Origin: DASWZN01 sp963841635
GTDB lineage: Bacteria > Acidobacteriota > Terriglobia > Bryobacterales > Bryobacteraceae
Reading direction: 5' to 3'
NCBI GenBank assembly: GCA_963841635.1
Contig: CAWJDO010000002.1
Location: 186,001-250,000, forward strand
Length of the DNA stretch: 64,000 bases
The notes under the pieces are model-generated. The model made no database searches and was not told where the DNA came from. It saw only the letters and a list, made by a program, of their open reading frames with translations. The translations under genes and the position numbers were made by a program. This document shows positions 24,552-32,837 of the stretch, in pieces (the first letter of the stretch is position 1; the number at the start of each line of letters is the position of its first letter).

Positions 24552-25742
24552 CTACCTGCTGCCGGGCGTGGGAATCGTGGAGGGGCTCGAACTCGACAGC
24601 CCGACCCTCTTCTCCGTCCCGGGTATGGGCATCATGAACAGCAGCCGCTTGCGCCGGGTCCGCATGGCTACCTCTTCCTTGGTCACCGTCTGCGGTTTCA
24701 GCTTCTGCACGGCCTGCCAGCTGGTGTCCTTGCCCGGCGCGGCTCCGGAGTCCACGTAGCCCGGCTTGACCTGCAGGAAGGCCTCCTGCCGCAGCTTGGT
24801 CAGATATGCACGCAACGCCGGCTGCATTTTCGGCTGGTACATACGGTCCAGGATCTCGTTCTCCACCGCGTCGAATGGCTGCAGGCCCGCCGCATCGTGC
24901 TGCACCACACGCAGAATCAGAAACCCGTTCGACTGCCGCAGCGGATCGGTCACATAACCTTTGCTCTGCTGGAAGACCAGGTCCTCGATCTCCTTCTTCA
25001 GCAGCCCGCGCTTGAAGGCCGGAAGGTTGCCGCCGCTTTCCGCCGTTTCGGCGTCGGAGTTGTCCCGCGCCATCGTGCTGAAGTTTTCTCCCTTGCGCGC
25101 TCGGTTCACCAGGTCCTTGGCCTTCGCCTCCGCCGCGGCGACACCTTTCGCGTCTTTGTCCTTGGTCGAAATCAGCATCTCCTGCAGCCACACTTGCTCT
25201 TCGCGCACGAACTCGTTCTTGTGGTCCTCGTAATACTGATGCTCTTCGGCTTTGGAGATGGTGATCTTTCCGCCCACCTCGCGGCGCACCACTTCCTGCG
25301 TCAGCAGATTGTCCTTGGCCTGCTCTTTGTAATCCTCGAAGGACATGCCGCTTTGCTCGCGCACCCACTGCTGGAACTTGTCGGTATCGGTGATCCCGCT
25401 TTTGAGTTGCAGGCTGGCCATCTGCTTACTCAACTCCTGGTCCACCTTGAGGTCCAGTTCCTTGGCCTTGGCGACCATGAGCAACTGGTCGATGCGGTCG
25501 CGCAGCAGGTCCCTTTCCGCATCCGCGAGGACCTGCTTGGCCCGCGCGGCATTCAACCCCTGGTGGGCCACCTCGGCTTCCACCTGGCGGCGGAACTTGT
25601 CCATCTCGCCGCGGGTCACGATCTCGTTATTGACCTTGGCGACGATTTCCTCAACCACGTCAGGGGCCGGTGTGGTGTCGGCCGCCCAGCACGCGCCCGC
25701 AACGCCAAGCACGCAAAAAGATACTCTCAACTGCTTAAGCAT
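24552..25742 (-). CDS. SurA/PpiC-like periplasmic peptidyl-prolyl isomerase
   Basis: A 396-residue protein with a signal peptide (CVLGVAGACWAA), a SurA N-terminal helical chaperone domain (IVAKVNNEIVTRGEMDKFR) and one parvulin domain (about residues 180-285) with LISTKDKD, ARDNSDAETAESGGNLPAF and FLILRVV. Such proteins help fold outer-membrane proteins. The C-terminus after residue 350 is basic and serine-rich and looks unusual for the family. It is the first gene of a pair with the YhaM-like nuclease. Confidence 0.85.
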   Translation of the reverse strand: MLKQLRVSFCVLGVAGACWAADTTPAPDVVEEIVAKVNNEIVTRGEMDKFRRQVEAEVAHQGLNAARAKQVLADAERDLLRDRIDQLLMVAKAKELDLKVDQELSKQMASLQLKSGITDTDKFQQWVREQSGMSFEDYKEQAKDNLLTQEVVRREVGGKITISKAEEHQYYEDHKNEFVREEQVWLQEMLISTKDKDAKGVAAAEAKAKDLVNRARKGENFSTMARDNSDAETAESGGNLPAFKRGLLKKEIEDLVFQQSKGYVTDPLRQSNGFLILRVVQHDAAGLQPFDAVENEILDRMYQPKMQPALRAYLTKLRQEAFLQVKPGYVDSGAAPGKDTSWQAVQKLKPQTVTKEEVAMRTRRKRLLFMMPIPGTEKRVGLSSSSPSTIPTPGSR

Positions 25743-25783
25743 ACGTTCTATCCGTTCATTCTAGCAGGCGCACTCGCCACGCC

Positions 25784-26290
25784 TCACCACCTGAGCATGG
25801 GCAGGGGTTCGAGAGGATGCCGCTTCCACCAGTTCCAGGTGAGCTCAGCCAGGCGCAGATGGAAGCCGGCGTTGGGAGGGGCGGGGTGCGGTGCCGGAAG
25901 CGGCAGCAGGAGAACGTCCCGCCAATCCGCGCGACGGAAAGCCTCGGCGAGCGGGCCGAACCGGCGGCAGGGTGTGATCTTGTGATGCCAGGCGATCATG
26001 GCCTCGACCTCGCCGGCCCAGTCCCCGCGGCCGGTCTGGGCCAGATAGCGCCGCGCCAGCAGGCACGAGGGCTGTAGGTAATCCCAGGTCCGCTCCGTCC
26101 AGATCGCGAGGTCGTGAAAGGCGGCGGCGATGGAGATCTTCTCGATGGACGCCGCGTCCGGCTCGCCCAGAATTGCGCAGCAGCGCAGGAAGACCCGGCA
26201 TGCGTGGTTCCGGTACGCTTCGAAGTCCGCGCCCAGCTCGCGGCGGTATCCGCCGAGAATGGCATCGACCGTGGCCGGACCGTCCGTCAT
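25784..26290 (-). CDS. HD-domain protein
   Basis: A 168-residue helical protein. SIAAAFHDLAIWTERTWDYL carries the HD pair, an earlier histidine (YRNHACRVF) and a later IAWHHKI supply further ligands, so a metal-dependent phosphohydrolase fold is likely. Substrate unknown. Its ATG overlaps the stop of the DUF4143 ATPase gene (ATGA at 26290-26287), so it is translated together with that protein. Confidence 0.65.
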   Translation of the reverse strand: MTDGPATVDAILGGYRRELGADFEAYRNHACRVFLRCCAILGEPDAASIEKISIAAAFHDLAIWTERTWDYLQPSCLLARRYLAQTGRGDWAGEVEAMIAWHHKITPCRRFGPLAEAFRRADWRDVLLLPLPAPHPAPPNAGFHLRLAELTWNWWKRHPLEPLPMLRW

Positions 26291-27510
26291 AGTTCGGTGA
26301 ACGGCAGTGCGACCACCTTCGGCGCTAAGGGCAGCCCGACATTCCCCGGGTGGACGACGTACCCGGGTCCCGCGCTGTCACCGAAGTCTTTCTGGAATGT
26401 CCGGATCGCGTTCGCCATGGCCGGGCGCGGCGTAGCGGAGAGTTTTACCTCGATCGGGATTAGTCTGCCACCAGTTGCCACAACGAGATCGACTTCCACA
26501 CCGGCGGAAGTGCGCCAGAAGTAGATCTGAGGCTCCTCGCCCCGATTGACGAACGCCTTCACGATCTCAAGAAGCACTCCCGTTTCAAAGATGGCCCCGC
26601 CCAACGGGCCCGCTGCCGCGTGGTCGGGGTCTTTCAAGCCAGCCAGATAGCAAAGCGTGCCGGTGTCCGTGAAGTAGACCTTTGGGGTTTTGACCATGCG
26701 TTTGCCGACGTTCGCGAAATAGGGCCGCAGCACGATGACCTGGAAGGTAGCCTCTAGGACGGAGAGCCACGCCTTGGCCGTGTTCACCGCCACTCCAAGA
26801 TCGCGGGCCAGGCCGGTGAGGCTTAGAAGCTGGCCACTTCGTGCCGCGAGTGCCCGCAAGAAACTCTGGAACGAGATGAGGTCCCCTACCTGGCGTAGCG
26901 ATCGCACATCCCGTTCCAGGTAGGTCTGGACGTAACTGGACTGCCATAGGGAAATGTCTCGATCGGGATCGGCGACGAGTTCCGGATACCCGCCGCGCAA
27001 GAAACTCCTCCAAAGATCCGCCCGTGCGACGTGGCTCGCGGCGGGGTGATTCCTTTCCGGCTCCCAAGGCAGCGGGTCGAGCGACCTCCCGGACTCCTCG
27101 CGTTCAGAGATGGGCAGCAGCCGCAGCATAGCCGCCCTGCCCGCCAACGATTCGGTGACCTGTTGGGTTAGTAGCAGATTCTGCGATCCAGTCAGCAGGT
27201 ACTGGCCGTGCACGTCCCGGCGTTGGTCGATGCTTTCTTTGATGTATGGCAGCAGATTGGGCGCGTATTGGACTTCGTCGAAGATGACCGGCGCCGGGTG
27301 CATCTGTAGAAAGCCGCGCGGGTCAGCGTCCGCCGCCGCGCGCACATCGGGCGGTTCGAGGGACACGTAGCCGGATGCCGCCCCAAAGACGTGCTTGAGC
27401 AGCGTCGTCTTGCCCGACTGGCGCGGCCCGGTCAGCACCACTGCGGGGAACTCGGCGGCGGCCTTTCGGAGGACAGGCTCCAAAGCACGAGGGATGTAGG
27501 GGCGAGGCAT
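26287..27510 (-). CDS. AAA-family ATPase with DUF4143 domain
   Basis: A 407-residue protein from the ATG at 27510 (GGGAGTCC upstream). Walker A is LTGPRQSGKTTLL, Walker B PVIFDEVQYAP, sensor LLTGSQNLLL; the C-terminal half is DUF4143, with an end segment (FWRTSAGVEVDLVV) that resembles a restriction-endonuclease-like fold. These proteins occur widely in mobile or defence-related settings and near toxin-antitoxin genes, but their role is not settled. Codon overlap with the HD gene suggests a two-gene module. Confidence 0.82.
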   Translation of the reverse strand: MPRPYIPRALEPVLRKAAAEFPAVVLTGPRQSGKTTLLKHVFGAASGYVSLEPPDVRAAADADPRGFLQMHPAPVIFDEVQYAPNLLPYIKESIDQRRDVHGQYLLTGSQNLLLTQQVTESLAGRAAMLRLLPISEREESGRSLDPLPWEPERNHPAASHVARADLWRSFLRGGYPELVADPDRDISLWQSSYVQTYLERDVRSLRQVGDLISFQSFLRALAARSGQLLSLTGLARDLGVAVNTAKAWLSVLEATFQVIVLRPYFANVGKRMVKTPKVYFTDTGTLCYLAGLKDPDHAAAGPLGGAIFETGVLLEIVKAFVNRGEEPQIYFWRTSAGVEVDLVVATGGRLIPIEVKLSATPRPAMANAIRTFQKDFGDSAGPGYVVHPGNVGLPLAPKVVALPFTEL

Positions 27511-27603
27511 AACGGACTCCCTCTTGCAATTATGCATTACAAATGCAAATTTACAAGAGAGCCCAGGGCCGAACAGGGCGGGCTGCTGCGACCGGAGCTG
27601 TCG

Positions 27604-28908
27604 CTAGCGTCCCAGAATTCCTTCCAGCCGCGAGCCGGGCACGATGATGGTCTCGGACCGCTCCGGCCCCGTCGAGATGCATCCCACCTCGACTCCGGTC
27701 TGGGCGGCCAGGAAAGCCAGGTAGTCCTTAGCCCGCTCAGGCAGGTCTTCGAAGCGCTTGGTGCCAGCGGTGCGCGACTGCCAGCCAGGAAGCTTGGTGT
27801 AGACCGGCTCGATCGCCGCCACCGCCTGGTTGGACGCGGGCATCTCGCCGATCTCGCGGCCGCACAGCCGATACGAGGTGCAGACGGGAATCTCGGCGAA
27901 GCCGTCCAGCACGTCCAGCTTGGTGATCGTCAGGCTGTCGAAGCCGTTGATCATGGCGGTGTAGCGCAGCAGCGGCACGTCGAACCAGCCGCAGCGTCGT
28001 GGACGCCCGGTCACGGCGCCGAACTCGTTCCCCACCTTGCGCAGCATGTCGCCGCCTTCGCTGTGGTCCTCGGTCGGGAACGGCCCGCCTCCAACGCGCG
28101 TGATGTAGGCCTTCGAAACGCCGATCACGGCCTGCATCCGCGTGGGCGGGACTCCAGTTCCGGTCGAGGCGCCGCCCGCGCCCGCGTTCGACGAGGTCAC
28201 GTAAGGATACGTGCCGTGGTCGATATCCAGCATGGTCCCCTGAGCGCCCTCGAACAGGATGCGCTTGCCCGCGGAAATGGCGCTGTTCAGCAGCACCGCC
28301 GTGTCCGCCACCATGGGCGCGATGCGCGCGCCGTACTCGACGTAGCGCTCGCGTTCGGCCGCGGCATCACCCGGGTCGCCCAGGCCGAAGGCGGCGCGCA
28401 GAATCTCCTTGTCCGCGGCCAGCGAGTCGTAGAGCTCACGAAACGCAGCGGCGTCGATGAGGTCGCCGATCCGTATGCCCCGGCGCGCGATCTTGTCCTC
28501 GTAGCAGGGGCCGATGCCACGCGACGTGGTCCCGATGGCCCGGTCCGGACGCGACTCGGACAGCTTCTCCAGCATGCGGTGGAAGGGCAGGATGACGTGC
28601 GCCCGGTTGCTGATGCGGAGCCGGTCGCGAACGGAAATGCCCCCGGCTTCCAGGCCCTCGATCTCGCGAAGCAACGCCTCCGGATCGACAACCACCCCGT
28701 TGCCGATGACGGCTTGCTTGCCGTCCCGCAGGATGCCCGTCGGTACCAGCTTCAGGATCAGCTTGCGGTCCTCGATGCGCACGGTATGGCCGGCGTTGTG
28801 GCCTCCCTGATAGCGGGCGACGATGTCGAAGTGCTCCGAGAAAAGGTCCACCATTTTGCCTTTTCCCTCATCGCCCCACTGCGCACCCATCACGATCGCG
28901 TTGTTCAT
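27604..28908 (-). CDS. purA: adenylosuccinate synthetase
   Basis: A 434-residue enzyme that joins IMP and aspartate with GTP in AMP synthesis. Start set at the ATG at 28908 to give MNNAIVMGAQWGDEGKGK, the classic N-terminus with GDEGKGK P-loop; a TTG nine bases up is possible. Other hallmarks: GGHNAGHTV, TTSRGIGPCYEDK, LFEGAQGTMLDIDHGTYPYV and TGRPRRCGWFD. Full-length and with all signatures. It is divergent from the transketolase genes. Confidence 0.97.
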   Translation of the reverse strand: MNNAIVMGAQWGDEGKGKMVDLFSEHFDIVARYQGGHNAGHTVRIEDRKLILKLVPTGILRDGKQAVIGNGVVVDPEALLREIEGLEAGGISVRDRLRISNRAHVILPFHRMLEKLSESRPDRAIGTTSRGIGPCYEDKIARRGIRIGDLIDAAAFRELYDSLAADKEILRAAFGLGDPGDAAAERERYVEYGARIAPMVADTAVLLNSAISAGKRILFEGAQGTMLDIDHGTYPYVTSSNAGAGGASTGTGVPPTRMQAVIGVSKAYITRVGGGPFPTEDHSEGGDMLRKVGNEFGAVTGRPRRCGWFDVPLLRYTAMINGFDSLTITKLDVLDGFAEIPVCTSYRLCGREIGEMPASNQAVAAIEPVYTKLPGWQSRTAGTKRFEDLPERAKDYLAFLAAQTGVEVGCISTGPERSETIIVPGSRLEGILGR

Positions 28909-28938
28909 TGGCTCCAAACCCTATCCATTGTATCTTGT

Positions 28939-28968
28939 CCATCCACCATCGACCATCCACCATCGACC
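28939..28968. repeat. two-unit 14-bp repeat, exact match to 58571-58600
   Basis: Reads CCATCCACCATCGA twice plus CC; the 30 bases are the exact reverse complement of 58571-58600. It lies in the short gap between purA and the divergent transketolase gene, where both promoters must also be. The unit is low-complexity, but identity over 30 bp at two distant sites points to a dispersed element. Confidence 0.7.
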
Positions 28969-29001
28969 ACCTGTGCTAACATCGTCAGTTTCGGGAGGCC
29001 A

Positions 29002-29823
29002 ATGCAGCGCACAGCTAACGTTGGGGAATTGCAGGAGATCGCGAAGGGAATCCGCCGCCACATCATTACAATGATCGGCGCGGCCGGCTCGGGCCATCCG
29101 GGCGGCTCGCTCTCCGCCACCGAGATTGTCGTGACCCTGTACTGGGACGCGATGCGGCACGATCCTTCGAATCCGGAGTGGCCGGACCGGGATCGCATCA
29201 TCCTTTCTAAAGGCCATGCCTGTCCGGTGCTCTATGCGGCCATGGCCGAGTGCGGCTACACACCGGTGGAGACGCTGAACACGCTGCGCAAGCTGGGCTC
29301 GATCTACCAGGGCCACCCGGACCGGCGCTTCATTCCGGCGCTCGAAGCATCCACCGGCTCGCTCGGCGGAGGCCTTTCGATCGCCATGGGCATGGGCCTC
29401 GCCGCCCGCTGGGACAAGCGGCCGTGCCGCGCCTACTGCATTCTCGGCGACGGCGAAATCCAGGAAGGGCAGATCTGGGAAGCGGCTATGTTCGGTGCGT
29501 TTCACAAGCTCGATAACGTGGTGGCCATTCTCGACTACAACCGCATCCAGCTCGACGGCTTCGTGAAAGACATCATGGAACTCGAGCCGGTGGTGGCCAA
29601 GTGGCAGGCGTTTGGCTGGCACACCGTGGAGTGCGACGGTCACAGCATTCCAGCGCTCCAGGCCGCGTTCGCCGAAGCCGCGGCAGTCAAGGGCAAGCCC
29701 ACGGCTCTGATCGCCCACACCGTCAAAGGCAAGGGAGTCTCGTTCATGGAGAACAATCCCAAGTGGCACGGCGTGGCCCCCTCGAAGGAAGAGGTTGAAC
29801 TCGCCCTCAAGGAGCTTGCCTGA
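29002..29823 (+). CDS. transketolase, N-terminal subunit
   Basis: A 273-residue protein (GGGAGG ribosome site) carrying the thiamine-diphosphate-binding half of transketolase: GSGHPGGSLSATEI, ILSKGHACPVLYAA, and the GDGEIQEGQIWEA motif followed by LDYNRIQLDG. Split transketolases encode this half and the pyrimidine-binding half as separate genes; here the second starts at the stop of the first. Role in the pentose phosphate pathway, or in aromatic or isoprenoid precursor supply, depending on specificity. Confidence 0.93.
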   Translation: MQRTANVGELQEIAKGIRRHIITMIGAAGSGHPGGSLSATEIVVTLYWDAMRHDPSNPEWPDRDRIILSKGHACPVLYAAMAECGYTPVETLNTLRKLGSIYQGHPDRRFIPALEASTGSLGGGLSIAMGMGLAARWDKRPCRAYCILGDGEIQEGQIWEAAMFGAFHKLDNVVAILDYNRIQLDGFVKDIMELEPVVAKWQAFGWHTVECDGHSIPALQAAFAEAAAVKGKPTALIAHTVKGKGVSFMENNPKWHGVAPSKEEVELALKELA

Positions 29824-30788
29824 TGCCAGTCGAAACGAAATTCGAACTCAAGACGGGAATGGCGACGCGCGAAGCGTTCGGCCACACGCTGGTCGAGTTG
29901 GGGCGCGAGAATCCCAACGTCTGGGCGGTGGATGCCGACCTTTCGAAATCCACCTACACCTCGTTTTTCGCCAAGGAGTTTCCGGACCGCTTCGTATCCT
30001 GCGGCATCGCCGAAGCGAACATGGTGGGCGTGGCGGCCGGTCTCGCCTCCTTCGGCAAGATCCCGTTCGCGGCCAGCTTCTCTTGTTTCATCATGAACAA
30101 GGGCTTCGAGCAGCTCCGCGTGGCGGTGGCGTATCCGAACAGGAACGTCAAGGTGGTGGGCACGCACAGCGGCATTTCGATCGGCGAGGACGGCCCCTCC
30201 CAGATGAGCATCGAAGAGACCAGCCTGGCGTGTTCCCTGCCCGGTTTTGTGGTGCTGGCGCCGGCCGACGAAGTGGCTGCCCGCGCGCTGATCCGCGCCG
30301 CGGCGGCACACGTGGGTCCGGTGTTCGTCCGCACCGGCCGCCTCAAGGTCCCGGTGATCTACGCCGAGGACCAGAAGTTTGAAATCGGGAAAGCGATCGA
30401 GCTGATCGCGGGGAACGACCTCACGCTGATCGCAAACGGCCTGATGGTGGCCGAGGCCATCCGCGCCCAGGCGATCCTGGCGGTGGAAGGAATCTCGGCC
30501 CGCGTGGTGGACATGCACACGGCGAAGCCGCTTGACCGGGACGCCATCGAGCGGGCCGCCACTCAGACCGGCGCCATCGTGGTGGCTGAAGAACACTTGG
30601 TGGATGGCGGACTGGGAGTGCGGGTTGCGCAGGTGGTCACTGAAACGCACCCCTGCCCCATGGAGTTCGTCGGCGTCACGAACTACGCCGAATCCGGGTC
30701 TCCGGAAAGCCTGCTGGACAAGTACGGGATGCGCGCCGTGAATGTTGCGGCGGCAGCACGAAAAGTGCTGGGTAGAAAGAAGACGTAG
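29823..30788 (+). CDS. transketolase, C-terminal subunit
   Basis: A 321-residue protein with the pyrimidine-binding half (ADLSKSTYTSFFAKEFPDRF, CGIAEANMVGVAAGLA) and the C-terminal transketolase domain. GIAEANM holds the catalytic glutamate that activates ThDP. The ATG overlaps the N-subunit stop by one base (TGATG), so the two halves should be made in equal amounts. Also resembles DXS/C-terminal transketolase proteins, but the split arrangement and neighbour settle it. Confidence 0.93.
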   Translation: MPVETKFELKTGMATREAFGHTLVELGRENPNVWAVDADLSKSTYTSFFAKEFPDRFVSCGIAEANMVGVAAGLASFGKIPFAASFSCFIMNKGFEQLRVAVAYPNRNVKVVGTHSGISIGEDGPSQMSIEETSLACSLPGFVVLAPADEVAARALIRAAAAHVGPVFVRTGRLKVPVIYAEDQKFEIGKAIELIAGNDLTLIANGLMVAEAIRAQAILAVEGISARVVDMHTAKPLDRDAIERAATQTGAIVVAEEHLVDGGLGVRVAQVVTETHPCPMEFVGVTNYAESGSPESLLDKYGMRAVNVAAAARKVLGRKKT

Positions 30789-30795
30789 CGGCGCG

Positions 30796-31506
30796 ATGCC
30801 GCTCGAATTCGCAATGGCGACAGAGGAAGAACGGTCTCTGGCCCACTTGCTGGTGAGCGTGATGAACGCCCGCGAACAGGAGGGAGCCCGAGTCTCGCGC
30901 ATCCTCCATGACGAGGTCGGCCAGGTGCTCAGCGCGATCGGCCTGCAACTGGACCTGCTCCGCATGGACCTTCACGACAAGGTCGCCGACAACACCAAGC
31001 GCATCCTGGAAATCCAGAAAGTTCTCGAGCTATCCGTCGGCCAGGTGCGGGACCTGAGCTACGAGCTGAATCCCGCTATCGTCGAGCGCACCGGATTGCA
31101 GTTCGCCCTGGACCGTGTGGTGGGCCGCTACCGCAAAGGGTTCGCCGGCAAGATACGCCTGCTGTTCGACTCCTCGGTGCGTCTGCCGGTGGAGACGGCG
31201 TCCGCGCTCTACAAAATCGCCGAGCAGGCGATCGATAATGCGGTGCGCCACTCGGGCGCAACTCGGGTGGAAATCCTGGTAAGACCGGTTAAGCAAGGCG
31301 TGAGCCTGGAGGTCCGCGACAATGGCGCCGGCTTCCCGCTGGACCAGAAAACATCTGGAAACACAGGACTTGGCTATCACCTGATGCGTTATCACTCAAC
31401 CCAGGCCGGCCTGCGATTTTCGGTTGCGAGCTCGCCGGAAAAGGGTACAATTGTGAAAGCTATTTATAGGGTGTCTAAGCCGGCGGACGGCTCGAGGTTG
31501 GATTGA
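30796..31506 (+). CDS. NarL-type sensor histidine kinase without transmembrane segments
   Basis: A 236-residue soluble kinase. The HisKA_3 box is RVSRILHDEVGQVLSAIGLQ with the phosphoacceptor His and the following Asp/Glu; the ATPase part has EQAIDNAVRHSGA (N box) and DNGAGFPL (G1). No sensor domain precedes it, apart from ~30 residues, so it probably responds to cytoplasmic input or a partner. It lies 43 bp upstream of its response regulator and just after the transketolase genes. Confidence 0.88.
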   Translation: MPLEFAMATEEERSLAHLLVSVMNAREQEGARVSRILHDEVGQVLSAIGLQLDLLRMDLHDKVADNTKRILEIQKVLELSVGQVRDLSYELNPAIVERTGLQFALDRVVGRYRKGFAGKIRLLFDSSVRLPVETASALYKIAEQAIDNAVRHSGATRVEILVRPVKQGVSLEVRDNGAGFPLDQKTSGNTGLGYHLMRYHSTQAGLRFSVASSPEKGTIVKAIYRVSKPADGSRLD

Positions 31507-31549
31507 GACAGCGGTTTGGGGCTTTCAAGCAGGCTCGTATGGTGCGGCG

Positions 31550-32239
31550 ATGGCATATCAAATATTGCTCGTAGACGATCACAAGATTTTCCGGGACGGC
31601 ATCAAGTCGATCCTGGAGCGCCGGGAAGAGTTCAAGGTCGTCGGCGAAGCGGAAAACGGCGCCGAGGCGGTCCACTTCTGTAAGAAGTCGCGACCCGACC
31701 TTGTGCTGATGGACATCGGGCTACCCGGCTTGAACGGCATCGAGGCGACGATCGAGATCATGCGCCACTGCCCCGAGAGCAAGGTTGTGATCCTCTCGAT
31801 GTACGACGACGAGAGTTCCGTGGTCGGCGCCATCCGCTCGGGTGCGCGCGCCTTCGTTCTCAAGAATGCCTCTTCGGACGACCTGCTGGACGCGCTGCGG
31901 ACCGTAGCCAAGGGCGGGTTCTACCTGTGCGCCGAAGTCGCCGATCGGGTGCAGACCCGGATTCAGCGCGGCGATCTGGAATCGAAAGCGCTGCCGCCCG
32001 TGCTCGAGACTCTTTCCCCGCGCGAGCTGCAGGTTCTGCGCCTGGTGGCGGAGGGCAAGACGAGCAAGGAAATCGCCGTCATGCTCGACCTCGGCCTCCA
32101 GACCGTGCGCAGCTACCGCAAGACCATGATGAAGAAGATCGGCGTAAACAACATCGCCGGTCTGACCCAGCTCGCTCTCTCGGCAGGCCTGACGCGGTTC
32201 ACGTCCGATTCCAAGGAACACCCGGTTCCGAGCGCGTAG
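31550..32239 (+). CDS. NarL/FixJ-family response regulator
   Basis: A 229-residue two-domain regulator: receiver with the acidic pair DDH near the start, phosphoacceptor aspartate in VLMDIGLPG, threonine/serine replaced in VVILSMYDDE, and lysine in AFVLKNAS. The LuxR-type helix-turn-helix is SPRELQVLRLVAEGKTSKEI. With the kinase at 30796 it forms a complete two-component pair. Targets unknown; the transketolase genes are the immediate neighbours. Confidence 0.93.
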   Translation: MAYQILLVDDHKIFRDGIKSILERREEFKVVGEAENGAEAVHFCKKSRPDLVLMDIGLPGLNGIEATIEIMRHCPESKVVILSMYDDESSVVGAIRSGARAFVLKNASSDDLLDALRTVAKGGFYLCAEVADRVQTRIQRGDLESKALPPVLETLSPRELQVLRLVAEGKTSKEIAVMLDLGLQTVRSYRKTMMKKIGVNNIAGLTQLALSAGLTRFTSDSKEHPVPSA

Positions 32240-32254
32240 CCGAGCCGGGCACGT

Positions 32255-32837
32255 ATCCGAGCCGCGACCGTGAGAGAGCGGTCCGTACTCAATAGAGGAT
32301 CCTGCGGTACTTCATCACCTTTGCGTGCTACGGCGCACGCCTGCACGGCGACGAATCGGGCTCCGTCGACCGGCGCCACAACCTCCCTGGTGCTCGCTTG
32401 CTGGAAGCCGACCCGCAGCGCGTCTCGGTCGAACGCCAAAACATGGATCAGACGCCGTATTCGCTGGACCAAGAGAGCCGGACCTTCGTGCTGGAAGCCG
32501 TGAAGGAAGTCTGTCTGCACTACACATGGGGTTTGTTGGCCGCCCATGTGCGCACGAATCACGCGCACGTCATCGTAGAGGCTGATGTTCGTCCGGAGCG
32601 GGTGATGAACGTCCTCAAATCGTATGCCAGCCGGGCTTTAAACCGATTGGGCAAGGGAGAATCAGACCGGAAGCGCTGGGCGCGCCATGGAAGCACCCGA
32701 TGGTTATGGAAGGACGCGGACGTCCGGGAAGCGATCCGATATGTCGTCGAGGAGCAGGGTGATCCCATGGCGGTATTCGTTGCAGATGTTCTGCTGTGAG
32801 GCCCGCCATCCGCTCCTTCACAGTCGCGGCTCGGTAG
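32255..32837. mobile_element. RAYT-type transposase flanked by inverted REP copies
   Basis: The left REP (32255-32288) contains CCGAGCCGCGACCGTGAG and the right one (32810-32837) the same core on the opposite strand with one mismatch and a one-base gap. Between them is a Y1-type transposase gene. This is the arrangement of REP-associated tyrosine transposases. Two more copies of the REP occur in the window (34165-34195 and 54317-54346) without a transposase. Confidence 0.75.
32302..32799 (+). CDS. REP-associated (IS200-like, Y1) transposase, start uncertain
   Basis: The frame encodes RYFITFACYGARLHGDESGS, then NHAHVIVEA with the HUH pair (H-A-H) that binds the metal, and a KSYASRALNR helix that could carry the catalytic tyrosine; it ends at 32799. 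No ATG, GTG or TTG precedes the conserved N-terminus: a TAG lies at 32293, and the first candidates are CTG (32302) or the later TTG at 32398, which would delete the first 32 residues of the domain. Coordinates assume CTG. It could be a non-standard start or a recently inactivated gene. Confidence 0.7.
   Translation: MRYFITFACYGARLHGDESGSVDRRHNLPGARLLEADPQRVSVERQNMDQTPYSLDQESRTFVLEAVKEVCLHYTWGLLAAHVRTNHAHVIVEADVRPERVMNVLKSYASRALNRLGKGESDRKRWARHGSTRWLWKDADVREAIRYVVEEQGDPMAVFVADVLL

Noticed and set aside
29823..30788. DXS (deoxyxylulose phosphate synthase) half
   Set aside because: Domain order is shared, but the neighbour is a transketolase N-subunit, and a split transketolase explains both genes.
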